Positions 43,829 to 51,416 of a stretch of 63,375 nt of DNA are shown piece by piece. How positions within the stretch are numbered: position 1 is the stretch's first letter; every line of letters begins with the position of its first letter. The notes below the pieces were generated by a model. That model made no database searches. It was not told the origin of the DNA and saw nothing but the letters and a program-made list of their open reading frames with translations. The translations under genes and the position numbers were made by a program. Location of the stretch: NCBI GenBank assembly GCA_016937215.1, contig JAFGWI010000119.1:1-63375 (forward strand). Direction: 5' to 3'. This DNA comes from Spirochaetales bacterium. Its GTDB lineage: Bacteria; Spirochaetota; Spirochaetia; SZUA-6; JAFGRV01.

Positions 43829-45008
43829 TTTAGGCGACATAAAACGAAAATTATCCTTTCTCAAACAAAAGTCCAAAGACGAAAATCCTGCCTTTCACGC
43901 GCCCAAGGAAAAACCAGTTGAATTCAATTTATCAGGCTGGGAAAAACAGGGTGACTTTTCCTATGTATACACTCATCAGGAAGCTGTTCCCCAATTATCA
44001 GAGCTTTTAAAAAATTCTTTGATTTTCAACCAGGCTGTTCAAGCTGATGATTTGTTTTTCTTTGATACCGAAACCACCGGTTTATCAGGCGGGGCAGGTA
44101 ATCGCATCTTTCTCTTTGCCCTTGGATGCTTCAAAAAAAATGTTCTCGAAGTGAAGCAGTTTTTTATGACAGATTATCCCGGTGAAATGGAATTTCTTGA
44201 TCTTGTCCTGAGCCATCTTTCGGAAAATAAAATCTATGTATCCTACAATGGAAAAACCTTTGACTCCTATCTGTTTAAATCGCGATTAGATTTATACTCG
44301 CGGCCATTTCCCATCAAAGACCAGCTGGATTTGCTTCATTGGGCTCGTCGTTTCTGGAAGCGGCAAATCGGGTCCTGCCGCTTGTCTCAAATCGAAGAAA
44401 GGGTTTTGAATATAACCCGTGAGCAGGATATTCCCGGTTATGAGGTCCCGGCAGCCTATTTTGATTTTCTTCGAAGCGGAAACCTGGATCAACTGGCCCT
44501 GGTTTTTCATCATAACCTTCAGGATGTGCTTTCATTGGCCTTGCTGCTTCACCAACTGCTGATTCTGACTCAAAAAGAAAACAAGAAGCATTCCATTACC
44601 GACACTTCCTCACTCACCATTCAAATACCAGCCGATCCTTCAGCTTTGAGCCGTTTTTTCCAGAAAAATGATCCAGAAAAAGCCTCAAGGATTTTGGAGC
44701 AAGCCTATGGGCAGGGGGATTTTCGCTCAGGAGCCATTTTGGCACGAAACTATAAAAAACAAAAAGACTATGCCCGGTCTTATGAAATATGGGAGCAGCT
44801 TTTTAGCCAGAGGCCAAGCCCTTATTATGCCATAGAACTGGCCAAGCTTTCGGAACATCAATTCCGTGATTATCAAAATGCCCTTGAATGGATCGATAAA
44901 GGCTTCAAGGCCCAGAGTTTTATACTTCCCGTTATTCGTGAAGATTTACGAAAGCGACGCGAACGCCTAGTTAAAAAATCAGCCATTAGGGAACTAAAAT
45001 ATCCTTAA
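43818..45008 (+). CDS. mrfB: MrfB-type RNase H-like exonuclease with TPR tail
   Basis: About 396 residues. DEDD-type exonuclease of the YprB family: ExoI motif FFDTETTGLSGGAGNRIFLF, ExoII YNGKTFDSYLFKSRL and ExoIII HHNLQDVLSLALL. The C-terminal 120 residues are TPR-like helices (EQAYGQGDFRSGAILARNYK then YARSYEIWEQLFSQ). Two adjacent ATGs (43818, 43821) lie inside the end of mrfA, which indicates translational coupling and a shared repair role. Confidence 0.87.
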   Translation: MMNDLGDIKRKLSFLKQKSKDENPAFHAPKEKPVEFNLSGWEKQGDFSYVYTHQEAVPQLSELLKNSLIFNQAVQADDLFFFDTETTGLSGGAGNRIFLFALGCFKKNVLEVKQFFMTDYPGEMEFLDLVLSHLSENKIYVSYNGKTFDSYLFKSRLDLYSRPFPIKDQLDLLHWARRFWKRQIGSCRLSQIEERVLNITREQDIPGYEVPAAYFDFLRSGNLDQLALVFHHNLQDVLSLALLLHQLLILTQKENKKHSITDTSSLTIQIPADPSALSRFFQKNDPEKASRILEQAYGQGDFRSGAILARNYKKQKDYARSYEIWEQLFSQRPSPYYAIELAKLSEHQFRDYQNALEWIDKGFKAQSFILPVIREDLRKRRERLVKKSAIRELKYP

Positions 45009-45112
45009 TGGAATAAGGAAAAAAGACTTTTCTTTTGTGTTGAAATCCATCATAATTAAGATAGTCTTGTAAAAATACATTGACCCTTTAATAATGGGAG
45101 GATATTCAGATA

Positions 45113-45472
45113 ATGAGAAAAACCTTGATTGTTCTGATCATAGCCTTTGCCATGTTTTCAGCTTGTGCTGACAATTCACCGGCTGTTCAATACGCCGGAA
45201 TCATTAATCACGTTATTGCTGAACTGAAAAAAAACTCTGACAAGCCGCAAATCGCCGGCCAAAATATCGCACAATACCTTGAAAATAATAAAGACAAAAT
45301 TTCTCAGCTTCAAACAAGTCTATCGGGTTTAACCAATGATAAAATGTATGAATACAATAATACCATTATTATTCCAGCAACCGAACTGCTTAATCTTATT
45401 AAAGGTAACCAAAATTACGGGCAGGACCAGAATATCGTTAACGCCTTGTTTCTATTGAAAATAATTGAGTGA
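45113..45472 (+). CDS. Small lipoprotein of unknown function
   Basis: 119 residues. Lipoprotein signal MRKTLIVLIIAFAMFSAC with Cys at about 18. The mature part is helical and Asn/Gln-rich, without a recognised domain. GGGAGG precedes the ATG. Probably an anchored periplasmic protein. Confidence 0.7.
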   Translation: MRKTLIVLIIAFAMFSACADNSPAVQYAGIINHVIAELKKNSDKPQIAGQNIAQYLENNKDKISQLQTSLSGLTNDKMYEYNNTIIIPATELLNLIKGNQNYGQDQNIVNALFLLKIIE

Positions 45473-45523
45473 AGAAGCTGATTCTGAAAGGCTTCATTTA
45501 AGCAATCAGCTCCTTCCGATTAT

Positions 45524-46945
45524 TTATTCCAGTTCAAAAGAAGCGAAACTGGCAATACCGTCCCCAACATAGGCAAAATATAAGGCGTGAACCCCATCGG
45601 GAATGGTAATATTGTTGGAATTATCGGTCCATTCATTTGTAAAATCATTTATGCTGATTCTTCCCAAAGCAGGACCATTCCATGCTGTACGGATTTCAAA
45701 ATCACCTTTACAATAACCACGCACTTTGATTGTGACCTTTCTGATTCCCTCGCATTTTAAGTATTTGAACCCTGCAACAGCAGAATTCATCATATTGGCA
45801 ATGTAGCCTGGTTCCTCATCACCATCTTTTCCATCCTGCGTAATTTTTGGATAACGATTATCCATATAAGCGTTTGGACCGGAATAAATCGATTCATTCC
45901 TGCAAAAAAGATTGCAGGCTATATAAGCAGGAAACTCCCCTCGTCCTTCAAGTGGACCTTTATTGGGCCCGCAGGATGTCATCTCAACCTGGTCAATTAA
46001 ACCATCATCTTTGATGGTAATTTTTTCAAGGCATCCCTGTCTGCTGAAGTTGGTACCGTTTGTATGGCGGTGGTAAAAGATATACCATTGGCCCTTTATC
46101 TCAACAATGCTGCCGTGGTTGTTTCCACCGTAATACATGGGCATTTGAGGCGGTTTGTAGGAAGGAATGTGCAAATCACAATTACTAACAATAACACCGC
46201 CAAAGATAAAGCACTTAATAGGATGCTTACTGGTGGCATAACAAAGTTCGTGGAACACAACAGATGAATAAATGAAATAATAGGTATCACCCTTTTTTCG
46301 AATGGAAGGCGCCTCAAAAAACTCATGGCCCTCGAAGCCGCTTCCTTTGCTGTAAGGCTGGCTGGGCGCGATGAACACCGGGTCCTCAATAACAGTCAGC
46401 ATATCAGGCCCCAATACTGTTGCCATTGGCCCGCTTTTTGATCTATCGCCGCTAAAACAAAATCCAGTATATAGATAGGTTTTGTCCCCTTCAGTCAAAA
46501 CACCGGGATCAAATTGCTGCTCATCTCCAGGCCTTTCGCCCAGCCGGGAACCGTCAGCATAATGAACATAACCATAGAACTCGAATTTTCCTGCCGGCTT
46601 ATCGCACACTGCCACCGATACGACAGAAACCTTGTCCAGAACATAATAAAGGTAATATTTTCCATCGGGCCCCTGGGTAACATCAGGCGCGTATAAACAC
46701 ATGCGGCCATGGGGGTTTAAGGGATCATCGGTTTTATTGTAAATAACACCTTCAAATCGCCAGGCCGAAAGGTCATCCTCCGGCGCGGACCAGCAAACAT
46801 AATCATTCAGGCAGTAGACATGACCATTGAAACGATCGTGTGAACCATAGATATAAACGCGTCCTTCAAAAACATATGGTTCTCCATCGGGAATATATTC
46901 CCATGATGGCAGATAAGGATTGAAACCCTGTTTTTTTGAAATCAT
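45524..46945 (-). CDS. Glycoside hydrolase family 43 enzyme with C-terminal CBM6-like domain
   Basis: 473 residues. Five-bladed propeller glycosidase, probably beta-xylosidase or arabinofuranosidase. The catalytic acids fit MCLYAPDVTQGPDGKYYLYY (Asp), QQFDPGVLTEGDKTYLY (Asp) and FFEAPSIRKKGDTYYFIYS (Glu). The C-terminal 130 residues resemble a carbohydrate-binding beta-sandwich (GYIANMMNSAVAGFKYLKCE, then TIKVRGYCKGDFEIR). No signal peptide, so it probably acts in the cytoplasm on imported oligosaccharides. The ATG at 46945 is seven bases after GGAG; two earlier ATGs are too close to it. Confidence 0.85.
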   Translation of the reverse strand: MISKKQGFNPYLPSWEYIPDGEPYVFEGRVYIYGSHDRFNGHVYCLNDYVCWSAPEDDLSAWRFEGVIYNKTDDPLNPHGRMCLYAPDVTQGPDGKYYLYYVLDKVSVVSVAVCDKPAGKFEFYGYVHYADGSRLGERPGDEQQFDPGVLTEGDKTYLYTGFCFSGDRSKSGPMATVLGPDMLTVIEDPVFIAPSQPYSKGSGFEGHEFFEAPSIRKKGDTYYFIYSSVVFHELCYATSKHPIKCFIFGGVIVSNCDLHIPSYKPPQMPMYYGGNNHGSIVEIKGQWYIFYHRHTNGTNFSRQGCLEKITIKDDGLIDQVEMTSCGPNKGPLEGRGEFPAYIACNLFCRNESIYSGPNAYMDNRYPKITQDGKDGDEEPGYIANMMNSAVAGFKYLKCEGIRKVTIKVRGYCKGDFEIRTAWNGPALGRISINDFTNEWTDNSNNITIPDGVHALYFAYVGDGIASFASFELE

Positions 46946-46996
46946 CATCATTCTCCGATTTTATTTTGATAAAAAAAATCTATAAGCTTTGTTTCA

Positions 46997-47012
46997 GTTT
47001 AATATATTAAAC
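46997..47012. promoter_or_regulatory. 16-bp perfect palindrome upstream of the GH43 gene
   Basis: GTTTAATATATTAAAC is a perfect palindrome about 50 bases before the GH43 start. It could be an operator for a sugar-responsive regulator, overlapping the promoter, but AT-rich palindromes also arise by chance. Confidence 0.35.
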
Positions 47013-47138
47013 CAGCTTATTCCATCAAAAGTTTTATAATCCAATTTTATTGAAGAGCAGACACTATTGTCAAAGTTATCCAAAAATGCTAATAAAATTG
47101 TAGAAAAAAGAGGCTAAAGTCATCTGGAGATAGGAATA

Positions 47139-47507
47139 TCACCCCATTGCTTTCTTTAAAATCACAGCCGCTTCCCTCATACCATTTTCTGTTGCAAATT
47201 GATATGCCCTTAAGCCGTTTCTGGCCTTGATATTCAAGCTTGCCTTGGCCTGGAGTAAAAGCTTTATGATGCTGGTGAAATTCCGTCCAGCTGCCAAATG
47301 CAAAGCTGTTTGACCCATTTTGTCCTGGGCATTAATATCAGCTGTTGATTCAAGCAACAGCTTTACAATCTCTAACCTGCCTTGATCAGCAGCCAGAATC
47401 AAAGGCGTCATGTTATAGGAATCCCTGACATTAATATCACCCTGACCTTTTATGTATTCACGAACAAAAAGGGTATCATTTGATTTAATTGCATTGAAAA
47501 TATCCAT
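47139..47507 (-). CDS. Ankyrin-repeat protein
   Basis: About 122 residues with three to four ankyrin repeats (NMTPLILAADQGRLEIVKLL, then GQTALHLAAGRNFTSIIKLL and GLRAYQFATENGMREAAVIL). No signal peptide or catalytic domain. Last gene of a three-gene operon behind two FliG-like proteins, so it is probably a cytoplasmic protein-protein adaptor for them. The ATG at 47507 is chosen for its distance from AAGGA. Confidence 0.78.
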   Translation of the reverse strand: MDIFNAIKSNDTLFVREYIKGQGDINVRDSYNMTPLILAADQGRLEIVKLLLESTADINAQDKMGQTALHLAAGRNFTSIIKLLLQAKASLNIKARNGLRAYQFATENGMREAAVILKKAMG

Positions 47508-47522
47508 TATCATTTTCCTTTT

Positions 47523-47792
47523 TTAAAGAAGTTGACCAATAATATTCAGTGATTTTTTTATAAGCGATTCTGCCAGCTTATTTCTTCTTTGCTCCTCCAT
47601 GAGTTGCTGAATTGATTTTCGCGCGGGAACAGACATATTTCTGAAAATACACTTCGTAATATTATTATCCAATCCCAGCATCGCGATTGGCAGTACAGTC
47701 AACTCTGTTTCCATTTGTATCCTCCTTAGCCAATTCTGAATTTCCTTATCGGACATGGTCTTTACTGTGTCTAAAGTATTAATCTTCTTCAT
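47523..47792 (-). CDS. Small FliG_C-like protein
   Basis: About 89 residues. Residues 12-85 match the FliG C-terminal armadillo pattern: MSDKEIQNWLRRI (compare FliG DDRxIQxxLR), then LTVLPIAMLGLDNNITKCIF and RNMSVPARKSIQQLMEE (compare FRNMSxRAAExLxED). The torque-ridge Asp pair is reduced to SD. It lacks the FliG N-terminal and middle domains. GGAGG five bases before the ATG at 47792 sets the start; the longer frame begins before it. It may interact with its upstream neighbour or the flagellar rotor. Confidence 0.68.
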   Translation of the reverse strand: MKKINTLDTVKTMSDKEIQNWLRRIQMETELTVLPIAMLGLDNNITKCIFRNMSVPARKSIQQLMEEQRRNKLAESLIKKSLNIIGQLL

Positions 47793-47834
47793 TCTTTCCT
47801 CCATCAATTTCCCTTGAACTCAATGCCAAGGAAT

Positions 47835-48248
47835 TTATTCATTCATTAAAGCCATAAAAGCTTCGCTGATTAAATTTCGGCTACGCTCAATAATCAAATC
47901 CCGCGCGTCACCTTTTTCAAGCTTATCAACCTTAGCCTTTACATAATTTCGAACACGCTCCGAAAGGTTTCTGTACAGAACCTCTTTAATACACTGATCC
48001 GCGTCTATCATGGCCGTGATCAAATCAGTCCCATTGATTTTTCGTAACATTCTTTGAATGGTTACATCATCCATTTGGGAAATGGAATCAAAGTCCGGTA
48101 CAATTTCAGGACCAGTGGAACGGTTTAAAATAATTTTTCCCTCTGTTATTTCAAGTTCAATTTCATCACCAAAACTGAGCTGCTTCAAAATAGCCTGGGG
48201 AATTCGTATTCCCTTCGAATTCCCGATAGTAACAATTGGTATTCGCAT
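47835..48248 (-). CDS. AbrB/MazE-type DNA-binding domain fused to a FliG C-terminal domain
   Basis: 137 residues. Residues 1-45 are a SpoVT-AbrB swapped-hairpin domain (VTIGNSKGIRIPQAILKQL, then FGDEIELEITEGKIIL), as in MazE antitoxins and AbrB regulators. Residues 55-132 match FliG_C: FDSISQMDDVTIQRMLRKIN, then DLITAMIDADQCIKEVLYRN and LSERVRNYVKAKVDKL, close to the FliG pattern DDRxIQxxLR - DLxxALKGA - FxNMSxRA. The DD pair of the rotor ridge is kept (60-61). No toxin gene is adjacent. Start ATG 48248 with GGAGG six bases upstream. This could link motor or rotor state to transcription, or FliG_C may serve only as an oligomerisation module. Confidence 0.72.
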   Translation of the reverse strand: MRIPIVTIGNSKGIRIPQAILKQLSFGDEIELEITEGKIILNRSTGPEIVPDFDSISQMDDVTIQRMLRKINGTDLITAMIDADQCIKEVLYRNLSERVRNYVKAKVDKLEKGDARDLIIERSRNLISEAFMALMNE

Positions 48249-48384
48249 CCTTTTCCTCCAGTAAAATTGTATATACATAAAGTATACATTGTAATTACGA
48301 TGTAATCAACAATTATTTACGAGAATTCAGTAACATGATAATCTAAAGAGTCAGGGGGAGGAATTATTCTGGTAATTCATATTT
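48249..48384. other. Intergenic region upstream of the AbrB-FliG_C gene
   Basis: Contains the AT-rich promoter region of the minus-strand operon, with the palindromic GTATATACATAAAGTATAC near 48269-48287 that could be an operator for the AbrB-type protein itself. No gene. Confidence 0.35.
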
Positions 48385-48533
48385 GGGCGTTGCCTTGGAA
48401 CCTCCGGTATCCAAGGCCGGGCTTTCCAGCACTCCGCCAAAGGCTCCGACCCCAAAGGCGGCTTTGGGCGCCGCCTTTGGGTTGGCTGCGCCGTTTTTGA
48501 AAAAACGGCTTGCCTGCTTCCAATCCCTAACGC
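48385..48533 (-). repeat. Multi-hairpin intergenic element, copy F
   Basis: On the minus strand it opens GCGTTAGGGATTGGAAGC and ends AAGGCAACGCCC. Hairpin 1 has the stem GCCGTTTTT, hairpin 2 CCCAAAGGCGGC and hairpin 3 GCCTTGGA/TCCAAGGC. The linkers GAGCCTTTGGCGGAG and AAAGCCCGG correspond to those of copies D and E. It lies between the AbrB-FliG_C operon and the cellulase gene. Confidence 0.78.
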
Positions 48534-48583
48534 AATGCATTATAAAAGCAGATGACCTGATGTGCTCGTATATCAATGAAAAA

Positions 48584-48620
48584 CAGCGCTTAATACCCGA
48601 AAATATGGTCTTAAGCGCTG
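48584..48620. other. Inverted repeat near copy F
   Basis: CAGCGCTTAA and TTAAGCGCTG form a 10-bp perfect stem around a 17-base loop between copy F and the cellulase terminator. No T-run on either side; role unknown. Confidence 0.35.
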
Positions 48621-48639
48621 CAGATTGAAGACTGAATAT

Positions 48640-48680
48640 AAATAAAAATTGCTTTACCAATTCCAGGATGGTAAAGCAAT
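48640..48680 (-). terminator. Rho-independent terminator of the cellulase gene
   Basis: ATTGCTTTACCA (48648-48659) and TGGTAAAGCAAT (48669-48680) form a perfect 12-bp stem with a 9-base loop. On the minus strand the stem is followed by a TTTTTATTTATA tract. Confidence 0.8.
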
Positions 48681-48691
48681 CCCATAAAAAC

Positions 48692-51001
48692 CTAACATAA
48701 CAATGACGAAGTTATCCCTACATAGAACTGGGCGACCAAAAGGGCATCGACTATATTAATGGCATTGTCACAATTGACATCTGCCTTGCTGACATTGATG
48801 TCCCTTGTCAGCCCGACATAATATTGGGCAATTAAAAGCGCGTCCACGATGTTGACTTTACCGCTATTATCAACATCGCCAATTAATCCCGGGCTGAGTG
48901 TAGGGGTAGGTTCAGGGCTCACACCTTGGCCGGGAGGTTCGATTCCCGAAATAAGTTTGTTACCAAGATAGAGGGTAATATAATCCGTCGGGGCCAGATC
49001 CTCTCCAAGCCCCTTCTGGCTGTAATCATTGGCACCATTCCAATAGGATTTCCATTCAGGCCCCTGTTCCGCAATCAAGGCCACTTGATACTCTCTTGAA
49101 CCGTAAATATCAATACCCGCCCAGTCCATTTCAACATAATAGATATTTTTGGTTTCATCCCAGGGAAAAGGCCCTGAGAGCTTGACCGGTGTTTTGAACC
49201 TGAAATCACATTCATCATACATCACATCTGCGCTCACATCATCAATGCTCTGTCCTACCTCTACCATCTCGCTGATGTCAAAGAAATAACGGCTTTTCAG
49301 CCTGGTCTCGAAAAAGGGCGGAATGAATAATTGACCAAAAACCTGGATCGTTACCTGTGACCGTTGATTATTTTCCTGCACAATTTTAGCTTTCAATGAA
49401 TGCTCACCGGTAATTTCTTCAGGCGGAGGAAAATCCGCCAGGGGCATATGATTTTCATCTCTTCCAAAATAGTGGTAAAGCCCCGCCAAAGCACCGACCA
49501 AACCGGCATTATAATCGATGGCCACTTCGTTGTAGATATAATCATCGGTGGCATCCACATGTTTGTCAGAACTGTCCGGGCCGCCCACAAGGGCTCCCCA
49601 TAAAATATGGCGATGCTCAGGCGGATCAAGCAAATTATTGGTTGTGGAACCGTGGGCCGCACGGTGATGGGGGTGGCGGGCATAATCATCGCCATAGCCG
49701 ACGATATAGGAACGACCCATGGGGTTGTCACCCATAATATAACTCATCTGGTTTTTGGACCACTGGGCCATATCTCTTCGGTTACGATGTTTCCCATAAA
49801 TGAGTCCGCATAATTGGGCCGCGCAATTGTAGCGGGCAGAGCCCCAGGTGTTCAGCATGGCATAACCTCCGGGAGTATAAAAAACATAGGATGTGTCATT
49901 AGGATCTTCATGAGGAACCATGCCATTAGACCAGAACTCAATATTCCAGCGGGCAAAATAATCAAACTGCTCATTATCAGGGAAAAGGGTGGCCAATTTT
50001 ACAAAAGCCCCGCCCCAAACAGCATCCCAGCAATGGACCCAAATGTTTTGCCAGGTGTCGCCCGGCGCGGTAATAATTTTTCCCATATAACCGGTAAAAT
50101 TACCCTGACTATCAACAGCACCGATATCATCATAATAACGGGTATCACCTGTTGCTTCGTAAAGCCAGACAGCGGCCCATGAAAGTTCATCATCATCATA
50201 CATAGACTGGTAAAAAGAACCAGCGTAGCCCAAACCCCGGTATCTTACAGCAAAATCATAAAGGGCTTTGGCTGTGGCCAAACAACGGTCCGCGTAAGCT
50301 GGGTCGATTTTATGATATACCATTGACATGATGGTTAAGGCAGCAGAAGCTCCAGCGCATTGATCGCTGGCTGGAGTTTCCGCTGTGGCAAAATAGGCTG
50401 GCCGAGGATAGAGTTCAACATCCTGAAGCTCCGGGACACCCCAGTAATTGTGGTCAGTATCACCTTCACCAACCTGGTAACCAAAAGCGATCAGATTACC
50501 CGATTGATCAAAAAAAGCGCTTCGCAAAAAATAATCGGTAAACCATTTCACAATGTCGATCATATGGTCATATTCATTTATATCAATAAAAGACTGTTCA
50601 AATTCATAGAGCCCCCATAAAAGAGTTGCCGCAGTATAACTTTGGGGCAAGCCGAATTTCACATGATCACCCGCATCATGCATACCCCCATGAAGATCAA
50701 CACCTCCATCGCCGTCTGGATCAAGTATATCCCGATATTTATTGATAAAGCTTTGCGAAAGAACCACGCCGTTTTCCAGTGTTCCTTTAGGCTTTGAAAC
50801 CAAGGGCACATGAGAATCGGTAGTTTCCGAATCACCCCGCCATTGAAGCCTGCCGCCTGTAATGCCGGGCCCGGATTTTTCAGCATCATAAAAGTAAAGG
50901 GATTTTTGCAAAGCCTCGGCAAAATTGATCGATTGAGCCTGGGCGGAAAAAGCTGTTATTAATAGACCGATCAAAAGAGCCATATACTTTTTCTTTTTCA
51001 T
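48692..51001 (-). CDS. Secreted GH9 endoglucanase with CBM3-like and dockerin modules
   Basis: About 769 residues. Signal peptide ending in AFSAQA. The GH9 catalytic domain (about 25-460) has DAGDHVKFGLP with the catalytic Asp pair, the conserved His in ARHPHHRAAHG and the acid-catalyst region DDYIYNEVAIDYNAG. A CBM3c-like domain follows (RSQVTIQVFGQ, SRYFFDISEMVEVG), then a Pro-rich linker (PEPTPTLSPG) and two dockerin repeats (GDVDNSGKVNIVDALLIAQY and ADVNCDNAINIVDALLVAQF) that bind calcium and normally dock to a cohesin. Processive endoglucanases have this GH9-CBM3c order. The ATG at 51001 follows AAGGA. No cohesin or scaffoldin gene lies in the window. Confidence 0.9.
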   Translation of the reverse strand: MKKKKYMALLIGLLITAFSAQAQSINFAEALQKSLYFYDAEKSGPGITGGRLQWRGDSETTDSHVPLVSKPKGTLENGVVLSQSFINKYRDILDPDGDGGVDLHGGMHDAGDHVKFGLPQSYTAATLLWGLYEFEQSFIDINEYDHMIDIVKWFTDYFLRSAFFDQSGNLIAFGYQVGEGDTDHNYWGVPELQDVELYPRPAYFATAETPASDQCAGASAALTIMSMVYHKIDPAYADRCLATAKALYDFAVRYRGLGYAGSFYQSMYDDDELSWAAVWLYEATGDTRYYDDIGAVDSQGNFTGYMGKIITAPGDTWQNIWVHCWDAVWGGAFVKLATLFPDNEQFDYFARWNIEFWSNGMVPHEDPNDTSYVFYTPGGYAMLNTWGSARYNCAAQLCGLIYGKHRNRRDMAQWSKNQMSYIMGDNPMGRSYIVGYGDDYARHPHHRAAHGSTTNNLLDPPEHRHILWGALVGGPDSSDKHVDATDDYIYNEVAIDYNAGLVGALAGLYHYFGRDENHMPLADFPPPEEITGEHSLKAKIVQENNQRSQVTIQVFGQLFIPPFFETRLKSRYFFDISEMVEVGQSIDDVSADVMYDECDFRFKTPVKLSGPFPWDETKNIYYVEMDWAGIDIYGSREYQVALIAEQGPEWKSYWNGANDYSQKGLGEDLAPTDYITLYLGNKLISGIEPPGQGVSPEPTPTLSPGLIGDVDNSGKVNIVDALLIAQYYVGLTRDINVSKADVNCDNAINIVDALLVAQFYVGITSSLLC

Positions 51002-51076
51002 TTTTATTATTCCTTTCATTTTTTTTATAATTCAACACCCCGCTGTATATGCAGTTGCGACTTTTGACTAAAAAGT

Positions 51077-51103
51077 AATAAACGAGATTTTATCTCATTT
51101 ATT
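51077..51103. promoter_or_regulatory. Imperfect palindrome upstream of the cellulase gene
   Basis: AATAAACGAGAT and ATCTCATTTATT are inverted copies with one mismatch and a 3-base centre, 76 bases before the cellulase ATG. Candidate operator for substrate-dependent control. Confidence 0.35.
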
Positions 51104-51357
51104 CAGCCTATAGTAACACAAATCACTCATTTTTCCAAGGGATTGTGGATTGGCTCGGCAATTCCCTGCATAAATTAATAGGTGTTGGACGATAAGCGGT
51201 TTTTACGCTTAATCAAAAACTATCTCAACGAAAATCATGGGTTTCAGCCATTATGCCATAAGGCATGTTTCTGAATAAATCAAAAACTGATGAGGTATTT
51301 TCCATAAAGATGTGGTAAAATTCCTAATAGTTTCCATTGTTTTTTTGTATAAGGTGA
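51104..51357. other. Intergenic region between the cellulase and FecR genes (divergent)
   Basis: No gene. It holds a small ATGCC/GGCAT hairpin near 51253. Upstream regions of both divergent genes lie here; only the FecR-side promoter is clear. Confidence 0.3.
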
Positions 51358-51385
51358 TTGAAATAAATACTTTTCGAGATAAAAT
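51358..51385 (+). promoter_or_regulatory. Sigma-70-type promoter of the FecR-domain lipoprotein
   Basis: TTGAAA (51358-51363), a 16-base spacer and TAAAAT (51380-51385). The start would be about 51392, 25 bases before the ATG. Confidence 0.55.
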
Positions 51386-51416
51386 GGAAATGACTCCGGG
51401 AAACAGAGGGTGCGCT

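Noticed and set aside
47835-48278. Classical toxin-antitoxin pair
   Set aside because: The AbrB/MazE-type domain suggested an antitoxin, but no MazF, VapC or PIN-type gene is adjacent and the C-terminal domain is FliG-like.
48930-48960. tRNA-like GGTTCGATTCC motif
   Set aside because: It lies within the coding linker of the cellulase gene and no cloverleaf arms can be formed around it.
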